Positions 44,716 to 55,356 of a DNA stretch of 64,000 nt are shown here, in pieces (within the stretch, counting starts at the first letter, position 1; each line of letters opens with the position of its first letter). The notes beneath the pieces are model-generated. The model had not been told where the DNA came from, did no database searches, and saw only the letters and a program-made list of their open reading frames with translations. Source of the DNA: Apostichopus japonicus (lineage: Eukaryota; Echinodermata; Holothuroidea; Aspidochirotida; Stichopodidae); the NCBI RefSeq assembly GCF_037975245.1, contig NC_092564.1:23029984-23093983 (forward strand), written 5' to 3'. The translations under genes were made by a program, and so were the position numbers.

Positions 44716-45603
44716 AGCGAAAAACTTTAGATTATAGTTGTTTACAAAAGCAGGGTGGTGATGGACGTAAGACCCGAGAGGAAACAAAATGGATTTATCC
44801 ATATTAATAGTCAAACCCGACGAAATTTTATAAATGTTAAGAATACGGAGAGCTTCATTTAAGGATGACTGGCTACCGTCCAGGAAGAATGTGGTGTCAT
44901 CCGCATACTGAAGAAGCTTAGTTTCGATACCACCAATTTCAATACCATGTAATCTGCTACACTTTGTATAGATAGCCAAAACCTCAGTACAAATAATAAA
45001 TAAGTACGGGCTAAGCGGGCAGCCTTGACGCACGCCTCGCTGCACCGGAAAAAAAAAACCGGTTGAATAGCCATTATTGCAAACACAAGCTGTGCAGTTG
45101 CTGTAAAAAGTACGAACCCAATTTATGAAACTTTGACCAAAGTTAAAAAACCTTAAAGATCTTATAAGAAAACTCCACTCTAGTTTGTCGAAAGCCTTCT
45201 CGAAATCGACGAACAACATAAAAGCTGACATTTTGTGGAAATTACAGTGATCAATAAGATCAAGAACGTACCGGATATTTTCCCCAATAAACCGGCCGCC
45301 TAAAAAACCTGTTTGGTTTGGACCAATGATAGTTTCAATGACACATTTCAGTCTAGCAGCGATAGCCTTTGCACCTATCTTATAATCCGTATTCAGTAAA
45401 GAAATTGGGCGGTAATTTTTTAAGTGGGTAGAATCTTTTTCCGGTTTTAGAATGAGGGTAATAATGCCTCTGGATTGCTCATGAGAGAGATGGATATTAT
45501 TGTAGGAATGATTTAAAGAGTCCACTACATAGTTCCCCAGAAGATGCCAAAACTTTTTTTTAAAAATTTGCTGAAAGGCCATCACTGCCGGGAGATTTAT
45601 CAT
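44668..45603 (-). pseudogene. LINE ORF2 reverse transcriptase domain
   Basis: Contains the diagnostic RT blocks in order: LILKPEKDSTHLKNYRPISL, QTGFLGGRFIGENIRYVLDL, LFVDFEKAFDKLEW, GVRQGCPLSPYLF and LQYADDTTFFLDG with the catalytic YADD box. Family: L1/Tx1-like group. The frame is entered by a frameshift in an A/T homopolymer near 45555-45570 just after the DKSPGSDGL block and lost again near 44716, so the enzyme cannot be made. Confidence 0.95.
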
Positions 45604-46445
45604 TAGTTAAAGATATACTACACTCCTCGAACGTAAGTTCCCCTTCATAGCTATTATAGTCATTCTGATTTAAATGCTTCGGGGGTAAATTAAGAAAGAT
45701 AGTATGCGGGTTACAATGACTGCTCTTATATAAATTTCCATAAAACTTTTTGATATTTTGGAGAATAACATTACCGTCCGTATGAATATTACCATTAGCA
45801 TCACAAATCTTACGAATAGAGTTCCTTTGTTTATTGCGTTTCTCAAGGTTAAGAAAATATTTGGTGTTCTTTTCGCCTTGTTCTACCCAACGAGCACGAG
45901 AGCGGATAATAGTTCCTCGAAGTTTGATATCGTAGAAGAGTAGCTGTTCATTTCGGGCATCTTGTAATTGTGTTCGGGTCTCAGGTGAATCGTTGCTGAA
46001 TAGATGTTGTTCCAGTTGGGCTATTTTTTCTGTAAGCTCTTTTTCTCTATGTCGCCTTTCTTTTGCTTTTTTCCTTGCAAAGTCTATGCTATCTTTGCGT
46101 ATCAGAAACTTGAGTCCTTCCCATCGCGATGATGGGTTTGAGTATGAGATATCGGGTACATAGTCCTGGATGGTATTTGTGATCGTAAAAACATAATCTG
46201 GGTCGCTTAAGAGAGAATTATTTAGCTTCCAGTAACCAGGTCCTCTCTTTTCGTTGGCGAGAGTGAGTGAGAGATTTACGAAGGAATGGTCTGATTGAAT
46301 GCCTGGAGAGTGTGACGACTCGGATACAGAATGGGCGATATGACGAGAAATTGGAGGTCCAAGTAAAATTTTCAGTTCTGGGATTTCTCTCCCTCCATAT
46401 GTCGATTAGGGACAGCCCAGTCATAAAAGAAATACATTCGTTCCG
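45604..46445 (-). pseudogene. LINE ORF2, end of endonuclease and linker region
   Basis: Reads minus-strand from the junction with hAT D. It starts ECISFMTGLSLIDIWRERNP, RTENFTWTSNFSSY, the typical end of an L1 apurinic-like endonuclease, then shifts frame near 46350. The linker carries RARWVEQGEKNTKYFLNLEK and RNSIRKI, a hallmark of L1 ORF2 between endonuclease and RT. Confidence 0.85.
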
Positions 46446-47648
46446 CAGGGGCGTATCCAGGATTTTCCAATAGGGGGGGGGGGCGTCAGGCATGAATGAT
46501 CGCCATCCTGGGGGATGGGTCTAAGGGGAGGGGTGGACAATTTTTGCTTTCGAAGAAGGGCTGAAATGCAAAATGGTGCCATATGCATGGGCGGCGATCC
46601 GTACTTCCGAGTGGGGGGGGGAGGGGGATATGACCTTGTTGACTATCTAAGCGTAGCGCCACCATGAGTTGGCGCGAAGCGTACACGAAAATTTTGGGAT
46701 TAACAAACCCTCTAGATGGCCGGAAACGGCACTTCCCGAGGTTTCCAAGCGGCATATACCCAACTTTAAAATAGGGATGTCATGTCCGAAATATCTCATA
46801 ATCAGGATCCAAAATACCTTTTTTTTAATTTCGGGTGTTATTTTGGGAAAATTGCCCCTGTCAATCTTGTTTCAGGCGCAACGTTAGAATGTTCGAGAGC
46901 TCTTTTATATTATTCGATGAAGAAAATGGCCTCATGCAGGCTATTATAGGCCTATACACATGCAATACACAATTACACATAGTTACATTCCTAGGTACCG
47001 ATTGCTAGGGCATCCAGGTGAAACGTGTATTAAGCATTACCCTGGTAACATGAGATTCTCAGCTGTTCGAGGGAACATGTACGTGTGTAGGCCTACTATA
47101 GGGCCTATATGAATACTATGAGGGTGCATATATGTACTATATCAATACCGTGGGCGCAATAATACATTTTGTTGTTATAGGGCCAATGAAGCCTACAGTC
47201 AACTATTCTTGCTTTATAAAGACGCTTTATTTGAAAAGATCGCACTGCGTTTATGGTAGGCGAGAAATGAAGCTAAAAAAGAGCCGTATATTAACGATGA
47301 TGCATAAATGTAGGCATGAAAATATTCTTATCCCTGGCATTTGGTGGGGGGGGGGATATGGTGTATTACATCCCCTCCACCCATTTTCATGGGGGGATAT
47401 ATCCCCCTTCCCCCCAGGATCGCCGCCCATGGCCATATGTGATCCATTTTTCTACCTTAATTATAAGCAACATTTCCAGTAAATATGGACACAAAATGCA
47501 CAATTTAGTATGGCTGGCATGTCATTTAGTGTTTATAGTGATAATACAAACACAATTACCACCTATGTTTTTGCTAAACATTTTTTTTTTTTGGTGACGG
47601 CCAATAGGGGGGGCGCGCGCCTGTTGCGCCCCCCCGGATACGCCCCTG
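46446..47648. mobile_element. hAT-like element D inside LINE ORF2
   Basis: Termini CAGGGGCGTATCCAGGA and CCCGGATACGCCCCTG are inverted repeats. Flanks share GTTCCG (46440-46445 and 47649-47654): six identical bases, fewer than the usual eight. Removing the element with one copy restores the LINE endonuclease reading frame, confirming the boundaries. It has no transposase. Another element, E, sits inside it. Confidence 0.8.
46586..47431. mobile_element. hAT-like element E nested in D
   Basis: Termini CATGGGCGGCGATCC and GGATCGCCGCCCATG are perfect inverted repeats. They are flanked by a perfect 8 bp duplication GCCATATG (46578-46585 and 47432-47439). 846 bp, no transposase. Its left part carries the shared module CTATCTAAGCGTAGCGCCAC at ~46645. 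Confidence 0.88.
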
Positions 47649-47808
47649 GTTCCGTGCACGAAAATTTGTTCTTTGCTGCCCCCCTTTCTTGTCGATGTCA
47701 AGACTGAACACAAAGTTAAAGTCTCCTCCTATGATCAACGTATCACAAGTAAACACAGAAATGGTTTGAAAGAGATTAATAAAAAATGTTGGGTTATCCA
47801 GGTTGGGG
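47649..47808 (-). pseudogene. LINE ORF2, middle of endonuclease domain
   Basis: A 160 bp island of the LINE between hAT D and hAT B. On the minus strand it encodes LDNPTFFINLFQT and TLIIGGDFNFVFSLDIDKKG, the conserved GGDFN catalytic block of L1-type endonucleases. Both edges are transposon insertion sites, and the frame continues on each side once those are removed. Confidence 0.88.
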
Positions 47809-50005
47809 CAGGGGCGTAGCGAAGGTTTTTTTGTTGTTGGGGCGTGGAGAATTTGATTTGCCGACGGATCTGGAAGTGGTGACTGAAATGGGGGAGGGGT
47901 CTAAGGGGAGGGGGTGTCCCCCTCCCCTTTGGAAAATTTTTAGTTTTGAAACGTCCTTAGATGCAATCTGGTGCCAGGCGCGTAGCCAGGAATTTGCCAA
48001 GGGAGGGGCGAAAATGTCGGCAAACTATCAGAGCCGTAGATACGGCATTGCCAACTATCAGAGCCGTATATAGAGAGAGTTTGGCCAACCATGTAACCGA
48101 TTTGGATTGGTCGAGAGGGAAAACGCCCACACAGGGTGGTAAAATAGGTCCACTTGAAAACTTTATAGCAGGCGACACGCGTACTCACAGTGTATGACTA
48201 TCGTTTGTGTACACGAAAAAAGTACGAAATTATGAAAGAAATGGTGCTGGGGATGCTGCAATCGGTCAGAACTTGGATATTGTTGTTTGATTTTCCGACT
48301 GACCATAAAAGAAGAGGAATTTTGTGGAAGTAGAAAGAACAAGATGGAGATCTAATGAAAAAAAGTCTGTGTAGCCTAGGCCCATATTAGCCATAGGCCC
48401 TAGTGTAATACGAGTAATGTACAAGCAATGCGAGCATTTTACGTTCAGACTGGTTTCTGTAATTACATTCATGGCTATTCTCTCTCGTTTTACGATCCAA
48501 AAATTCGATTTCATTATGCCAGCTCTCCTAATCATAGGCATTGCAGTTTCAGTCGCACATATAGTTATCCTAATTCTTAGTTATTGTATGTCTAGGCTAT
48601 GCCTAGCCTAAAAAAGTATCACTTTTAGTTTAATGTAAAAGGGTGGGCTAGCCTCTAGGCATCACGTAAAGCCCTAATCCTTAGTTAAGCCCGAAGCATA
48701 AGTTATAAGCCTGGGCTTAGTTAGACCTGGACCATTCTTGCTATTACTACAACTGTTATAGCACATTACATAATATGGCACAGTATAAGGCCCAATTAAA
48801 CTAGGCCTAAGGAAAACAAAGTAGCCTAGGCCTAAACTAGTTAGGCTAGGTCTATACTCATTGGCAACTTGTGGGTTGTGTACACATACAGGCCTAATTA
48901 TATAGACCCTTTTAGTATGCCATAAACAAGTGCCCAAATGGTTAAATGATCTTGGTTTGTGTTAATTGTCAGCATTGGCCAAGCCTTTTTAGGCTAACAT
49001 GAATTCAGCCTAATTTTTTCTTCTTCAAAAGTATAGCCTAGGCCTTGGTTTAATTTGGATGCAGTCAACTATCATTTATCAAAGTAGCAGGGGCCTAGGC
49101 TACATTTCAAAGACCACTAGGCCAAGGCTAATTATGGTACTGGTAGCCTAGCCTTAGTCATGCTTATTGCAAAGACTACCCTACACTCTTGTCTTGGTCA
49201 CTGAATTATCTTAAGAGCCCTGTCACCACATGTTGATAAAGAAATGTTCAAACTATTGCGTAGGCCTAGTTTAGGCAATGCACGGTTTCGTTTGACTGTT
49301 TTAAAGGAAGACTTGAAAATTTAGTGTTAACTGGTATTTCATTAATAAGCAAAACTGTCTGTGCATTCCAATGGAGTGCAAATTAAGAGGGGGGGGGGGG
49401 GATGCAGTATGATACACCTTTCAAGTTTTAACACATTATAAATGCACTTATGCCAGAAAGTCATTGCATCAGTAACTCCTTATTCCCTTAATTGACATGC
49501 ACATTGATGATTGAAGTTAAAAAAAATCTTTTTAAATTATCTTTAGACAGTAAATTTTAACTCCCTGAATTTCAGGACTTTTTTTACAAATCAAAGGTGA
49601 CATGTGCTCTGAAGATAACCTCCTAACATAAAAAGCCTTAGTTAGCAGACTGTGATAAAGACGAACCTGGTGAGTGACTACTAGACTGAAATCCAGTTCC
49701 TGCAACCACAGCAATAAAGTCTTTGTTTTAATCAATGCACTTGTGTGTTTGAAACTTTCAAATGGACACTCAATGGCAGTTGGTTAAGATATAAGGTTTT
49801 ACCTTCATCATGGAGAGTTGAAGGGAATCTGCCTCATCATCTGAATAATGGATTCAAGGATAGCAACAAATCATGATTGGATAATGATTTTGAGCAAGTA
49901 AATATCTGGCAATTTGAAAGTTTGTATTATTTTTTTACATATTATTTAAGCTGTTTAGCTCACACACAAGCAAATGATCAAGTGACAACAACCGATGCAG
50001 TATAT

Positions 50006-50367
50006 TTAAAGGTATTGAAGACTCGCCCTAAACCGCATGCCACGCTCTGAAAAAGTTTACTTTCCGTTGCTTGCAAGTGAAGTTTTTTTGTGTCGCTACA
50101 AAATGCAGACAGTAATGAAACCTGATACCTTGTTATCTTTTATCTAGACCTGAGATGTCCACGCTGCTATGTGCACTGTGTTGTGGATATTGACCGTGAT
50201 GTTTGTATTGACTGTACACTAATGTCTATTTACAGATGGTAGCAAGCTGTGAGTGTATTTTCTGGGATCAATGGTGGTGTCTAACACTTCTGTTACACCG
50301 CATTCGAAACTAGGTCAGATAACCGGCATGAGACGTTTCTTTGTGCGGGAGTCTTCACACCCTTTAA
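50006..50367. mobile_element. TTAA-flanked MITE inside element C
   Basis: Left end TTAAAGGTATTGAAGACTCG and right end GAGTCTTCACACCCTTTAA form imperfect inverted repeats with further partial complementarity inward (GCATGCC against GGCATG). TTAA duplications lie at 50006-50009 and 50364-50367. TTAA targets point to the Kolobok or piggyBac superfamilies; no transposase is present, so the assignment is open. About 360 bp. Confidence 0.65.
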
Positions 50368-51069
50368 GGAGAAGTATTTATATCCCATTAATAGAGAAAG
50401 AATTGTTTCAATTGGTAGCATGCAACTTAAAATTTTGCAAACATTAGATACAATCAAACAATAACAAGGTTCATTTACAAGGTAATCTACTGCCCTTTAT
50501 TTCACATTAGTCTGTCACATCAGAAGGTCACAGCTTTCAATAATGATACAAACAAATTCCCTTGATGGGTGCTTCGCTAGATTCCTGCAATTTTCAAGTT
50601 TATCAATGTAATAAGTTCTGAATGTGGTAATGTGGAGAAGCTTTGGGATAATCTGTGGATAAGACTGCCAGACTATCAACAAGATTCCACATCCATGCAA
50701 CTCCAACTGCTTCCTTCACCTCCTTGCAGATGTACCACATGTCCAAAAAAAGTCAGCATTGGTTAATGTAATTAAAATCTGGCTTCCTCCTGAGCTGGCA
50801 AATACACATGAATTGTCAAGTACAGAGGTCAGTGTGAAACCACTGAAAGATCTTCTCAGCTTTCAAGAAAACAAAGACTTGAAGCCAAATTGACAGAGGC
50901 CACACTGATACCATTCCACTCTCATAAGATGAAGGTATCACACACACTTCATTTTGCTTCTGCGATGCAGTGCCTGGTAGACTGTGAGGGTCACCCAATG
51001 GATGTTTTAGCAACTGCCTGGTTTATAGAGCTCTGCAACAGATAATTCATCCTGATGTCTAGTCGTCAT

Positions 51070-51195
51070 CCTGTCATGGCCTTGAGCAAGTTGAACCCAC
51101 TTCAACACAAAGCAGCTATTGAATTCTTGTCTAGGTACATCACCATCATTGCTGGTTCCAGCTACGCCGACCATAATAAAAGAGTACAATGAGGG
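51070..51195 (+). pseudogene. Possible piggyBac-type transposase remnant
   Basis: On the plus strand this stretch encodes NTKQLLNSCLGTSPSLLVPA followed by TPTIIKEYNEGF. The words LGTSP and P-x-IIKEYN resemble the conserved end of the piggyBac DDE domain (typically ...GTSP...PCPxIIKEYNKxMGGVD). The frame is broken on both sides and the GGVD that should follow is absent. Weak evidence; chance similarity is possible. Confidence 0.25.
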
Positions 51196-51689
51196 TTTTT
51201 TAATACACCCAACAGAGCTTGCATTCCAGTACCTTTGGGCAGCTGAAAAGATATTCAGAAATTGTTATATGAGTGTGTTTGTATGCATGCATATGTGTGA
51301 TTTTCTTGCTTTACAGAACAGCTCCATTTTGATAAGCTATGTACAGTAACGTGGAAACCTGCCAATCATATGTTTGAAATAGGACAGGCTGAAACGATTC
51401 TTAAATGAAAAGCTTAACGACTTCTTGCATTTTTATACATCACTGTTCAGGTAAGGCCAGTAATCAAAAAATGACCGTATAGTATATATGTTAATGGAAA
51501 ATACATAAGCTACAACATACACCAGTATTCAGTTTTTGCAGGGTTTTTTTTTCTCGACAGACCCATTCAATCTGTTGCACCTACTATAGCCTAGTACTAC
51601 ATTCCTGAAAAATTAACACCACAATATCAGTCTTAGGTTTGCCCACAGACTCCCAACTATTGCTAACTCCTACACTCAAGTATATAGTT

Positions 51690-52015
51690 TAGTTTAGTAG
51701 AAAAAAAGACCAGGAGAGACATTCAAGTCCCCATTAAGGACCCTAAGGCTATATGAGAGGAATAACACCGAGGATATCAAATGTCATACCCAATTACAAT
51801 GCTTAATGTACTCATCCAAAGTATTCTTAAACCCATTCACAAGACTTGCAATTCAACCTTCTCAGGCAAACCATTCCATCCATTCACAACCCTTGTATAC
51901 GTTTATTAGACTTTAGAGAAAAAGTTATGCCGAATATTGATCCTACTATGTAACTTCTGGAGTTTAATACAATGACCTCTGGTACAACTACTTTTGGCAA
52001 ACCTGAAAGGATCAG
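51690..52015 (-). pseudogene. CR1/Jockey-like LINE, 3' end of reverse transcriptase ORF
   Basis: Minus-strand reading, with stops and frameshifts, gives CTRGHCIKLQKLHSRINIRH, NFFS, then RVVNGWNGLPEKVE and VNGFKNTLDEYIKH. This order (RGH..KL...RINIR.NFFS.RVVN.WN.LP..V...N.FKN.LD) is the usual tail of CR1/Jockey-group LINE ORF2 proteins. Only ~320 bp survive. Confidence 0.6.
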
Positions 52016-53423
52016 TGAAGCATAAATTGTCATTTTATGTGTAGGCCTACTCTATTTAATTGAAGGATCTATTAATGTAGGCCTGATGCTATAGTTGTGC
52101 GTCTGTAATCTAGCCTAGCCAGGACTGTGATGTGTGCTTTTCGTTTGTACGACTAAAGTAGGACTAGTAGTATGAGGCGTAAAATAAAAGAAGTGTAATG
52201 ACAGGTTTTCAGCTAGTTTTCTATGCATTTCAGGTGTGAAGATAAACGTAAATGTCATTAACTAACACATATAACTCTAATTCATTACCTGATATCCATT
52301 TTGTTCCTCGTATGCCTGTCAAAATCTGACATTCTGAGTCGCTTCGTTAGTTCGCAACGAGCACAGTGTGCAAAGCTGCTATATATTGTGTGTGGTGTTT
52401 TTCGTGTTTCGCGCAACTGGTAACGACAACTGGACCTATTTTGATGCCCATGGTTTGCGTGTGACGTCACAAATCGCCAGTTGGCCAAACTCTCTCTATA
52501 TACGGCTCTGCCAACTATCTAAGCGTAGCGCCACCATAAGTTGGCGCGAAGCGTACAAGAAAATTTTGGCTGAAAATGCCTCCCAGATCGCTCGAAATGG
52601 CACTTCCCAGGCCTTGTAAGTTGTATCTTAGCATTTTCTCTTTTGAAATTACTAGCGATATCATAAAAAAAAAATTAAATTAAAAAAAATATGCTCAAGG
52701 GGGGGGGGGGGGCGGCTTCCCCCTTCGCCCCTCCCCCCCTTGGCTACGCGCCTGTCTGGTGCATATTTTAAGTCAAATTTGGCACCGTATAATTTCCATT
52801 TCGATATAACTTTTATGGCAGTCGGCAGAAGAAGAATTAATTGGATAATGAAGAAAAATTGCATACCGGTACCTTATAATTATATTGGAAAGTAGATTAT
52901 ACAAATCGCAGCTTGAAATTAGGAAGTCAGATTCTCATTGCTGAACATTGGTGAATGTAATTAGGCTTTGCCTACGCCTCTCGGGCTCAAACCATCGCAA
53001 TGAGTATGTATACCTTTTCATCAATATTTTTAGTTGGAGCAATACCACTTTTCTCTTTCACTGAGTTGCCGGCGATTCTGGCACTCGTCTGGCTGAGCCT
53101 GGCTACAGTATGCTATACTGTGGGCCGTGACATTATCAGTTATTTGCCGAGAGGTTTTTAACTTGCAGGCGTCGGGTGATTGGATTGGTGAATGAGTTTA
53201 TCAGATGAAGAACTGAAATAACCGATAAAGAAGCTCCCGTTCTCCTTTTCTCTATTCAGCTTTCCTTCTTTCTTCCCCTTCCGCTCTCTTCACCTTTTCT
53301 CCCTTTGCCGACAGACCCAAAATTTGCCGACAGACCCAAAATTTGCCGACAGCGACCAAATTATTGGGGGGGGGGGTGTGACACCCCCCACACACCCCCG
53401 CTCGCTACGCCCCTGGGTTGGGG

Positions 53424-53788
53424 CCATAGAGGCACACAATGGTTACAATTTTGTCTGTAATCGCTATATCCGCAATTACGTATCTGCCTAAGTCATGACT
53501 ATGCCACTTTAAAATGTTAACGTTGAAAGAGGGTTTAAATAGAATGAAGACACCGCAACTGCCATGTGTGCCATGAAAAAATATAATTTGTCCTCCCCAT
53601 TCATTTTGCCAGAGTTTCTCGTCCATAGGGAGGGTGTGAGTCTCTTGTACCATAATGATTTGTGCATTCCTTCGGTGGAGATAGGAAAAAAGACGCCGCC
53701 TTTTATTATTCTGACGCAATCCCCTAGCATTATAAAAGACCATTTTGATGTCGTCAGCCATTTGAGAACTGGATGATATTAAGTGCTG
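53424..53788 (-). pseudogene. LINE ORF2, N-terminal endonuclease part
   Basis: The minus-strand frame begins near ATG GCT GAC GAC ATC with IKMVFYNARGLRQNNKRRRL, then IIMVQETHTLPMDEKLW, GTHGSCGVFILFKPS and IVTIVCLYGPN. The N-A-R-G-L, Q-E-T-H and YGPN blocks are those of an L1-type AP-like endonuclease (NVNGL, QETH, YAPN). It stops where hAT B inserted. Confidence 0.9.
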
Positions 53789-54146
53789 GAACAGATACGT
53801 CAACGAACTTGATGATAGTGGAGGATGAACACAAACAGACGAAAACGAATAAAAACGAAAAGATCAATCCAAACTGGGAATGATACCATAGAGGCAGAGG
53901 TTGCCCCATGCCATGGGGAATTGGTTCCCGATTTGAAAAAGGTGACATCATTGTAATGTCAGCGGCTGGTTACAATAACATGCCCTTCCGAGGACTTGAC
54001 GAAAAGTACTAGTGGAAAAAACATCAGTGAAAGGATGCACGTGCTTATGTTGGACCAAAATTATATGGTTTACCTGTGCTTCCACGCCAGCAACCTCCAG
54101 TAAAACGTAATCTTGTGCCTTGCTGGAAAAGTTCCTGAACTTCTGA

Positions 54147-54833
54147 CTAATATTTTCTCTTTTCGGCTAGATCGATCTTGGTCAGGTCATCAATAATGTA
54201 GTAGCGTTTGCTCGATGGTGCTTCTCTGGCATGCTTTAAATTGGTGACTTTATCTTGGTAGTATGAGAGCTTCACCAAGATATGTCTGTCTCTATTCGGG
54301 ACTGATCTTCCGTCCCTGTGAGCCCGTTCCAGCCTGCAATCTTGGATTCCAACTTCATTCAGCACCTTTTTTGCAATTTCCAGGCAGTTTTCTCCATTTT
54401 GGGTTGTAAAACCAACGATTCTGATGTTGTTTCTCCTGGAAAATCTTTCGTTCTTGTTGATAAGTTGTGAATGGCTAAGTCTATTGTCCTCCAGAATCTT
54501 TAGTCTATTTTCCAGGGATGAGCACTTATGCTTTAAAGCAGTGTTCTCTGCTTTAATTTCTTCAACGCTTTGTCGCAAGTCGTCAATGGTCTTTGAGAAT
54601 TCTTGTTGTAGGCTTTCAAACTCTTTGACCATACGACTCTTTAATCCGTTAATCTTCGTGGCCAACGAACTCAGTGCCTCTATCTGGAGGGCTTCAGCGT
54701 CTGAGTCAGACTCGTCGCACTGGTGTTGTGTTAGGCTTTGGCCTAAGCTTTGCTGACTAGAGGCCTGCGAGCGTTTCTTGATACCAACACTGCCTTTGGT
54801 CGACCGCCTGGCATTTTTAGAAACGTATGTTAA
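54147..54833 (-). pseudogene. LINE ORF1 (L1-type RNA-binding protein)
   Basis: A minus-strand frame open for ~220 codons to TAG at 54147. Order: basic Ser-rich N-terminus, a coiled coil (FSKTIDDLRQSVEEIKAENT, LENRLKILED), then the RRM-like Transposase_22 region RRNNIRIVGFTTQNGENCLE, LERAHRDG, RHILVKLSYYQDK and a C-terminal part with YYIIDDLTKIDLAEKRKY. This is the classic L1 ORF1p layout. The expected start codon region reads ACG/AAT rather than a clear ATG in frame; the first in-frame ATG is at 54665. Confidence 0.85.
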
Positions 54834-55356
54834 TTGAAAGTAATGTGAAATGCCAAAAGATTCCTGTGATCACATAGAACCAATTAATAGTAAGTCTAAA
54901 TACCTTTTTTATGAAAATATCTGTAGTCCCTCGGGAGCTAACGTCTGACTATGGCGACATGTTAGGCTCGAACTAGAAATTTTTTAGTTTTGAAACGTCC
55001 TTAGATGCAATCTGGTGCATATTTTAAGTCAAATTTGATTTGCCCACGGATCTGGAAGTGGTGACTGAAATGGGGGAGGGGTCTAAGGGTAGGGGGTCTA
55101 CCCCTCCCCTTTGGAAAAGTTTTAGTTTGGAAAGGTCCTTAGATGCAATTTGGTGCATATTTTAAGTCAAATTTGGCACGGAAGAAGCTCCCGTTCTCCT
55201 TTTCTCTATTCAGCTTTCCTTCTTTCTTCCCCTTCCGCTCTCTTCACCTTTTCTCCTTTTGCCGACAGACCCAAAATTTGCCGACAGCGACCAAATTATT
55301 GGGGGGGGGGGTGTGACACCCCCACACCCCCCGCTCGCTACGCCCCTGAGTGTTGG

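Larger units (their letters stand above)
47975..52754. mobile_element. hAT-like element C nested in B
   Basis: Termini CAGGCGCGTAGCCAGG and CTTGGCTACGCGCCTG are inverted repeats. The 8 bp duplication is TCTGGTGC (47967-47974 and 52755-52762); the empty site GCAATCTGGTGCATATTTTA exists in element A near 55010. A second inverted pair, CAGAGCCGTATATAGAGAGA (48059 on) and its complement near 52490, lies inside. At 4.8 kb it is long, yet I find no hAT transposase; it carries a MITE, LINE debris and TAGGCCTA-rich DNA. Confidence 0.85.
47809..53415. mobile_element. hAT-like element B, same family as A, inside the LINE endonuclease
   Basis: Left end CAGGGGCGTAGCGAAGG and right end CTCGCTACGCCCCTG match those of element A; the perfect 8 bp duplication is GGTTGGGG (47801-47808 and 53416-53423). 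Own sequence is 47809-47974 plus 52755-53415, ~0.8 kb, with the A-type sub-repeats and the same right-hand block TTTGCCGACAGACCCAAAAT. It splits the LINE codons for YGPN and LDN. A further element (C) sits within it. Confidence 0.88.
42976..54973 (-). mobile_element. L1-like LINE, full-length but decayed, inserted in hAT A
   Basis: Minus-strand non-LTR retrotransposon: 5' region ~54973-54840, ORF1 54147-54833, ORF2 from ~53788 to 43188, and a poly(A) tail seen as the T-run at 42970-42991. The target-site duplication is TAGAAATTTTTT at 42964-42975 and 54974-54985 (tail and duplication overlap in the T-run). The intact site in sister element B reads CCTTTGGAAAATTTTTAG, confirming insertion. Removing hAT B and D leaves ~5 kb or slightly more. 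ORF2 has at least three frameshifts, so it is inactive. Confidence 0.88.
42725..55348. mobile_element. hAT-like element A (outermost), interrupted by the LINE
   Basis: Left terminus CAGGGGCGTAGCGAAG and right terminus GCTCGCTACGCCCCTG are inverted repeats, flanked by a perfect 8 bp duplication AGTGTTGG at 42717-42724 and 55349-55356, the size expected for hAT. Own sequence is only 42725-42975 plus 54986-55348, about 0.6 kb, without transposase, so it is non-autonomous. Internally it has tandem sub-repeats built around GATTTGCCGACGGATCTGG, GGTCTAAGGGGAGGG and GTTTTGAAACGTCCTTAGA. A 12 kb L1-like insertion sits in one sub-repeat. Confidence 0.85.

Noticed and set aside
47601-47640. G/C homopolymers as assembly errors
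   Set aside because: Their consistent position relative to element termini across many insertions argues they are real parts of the elements, although exact run lengths may be inaccurate.
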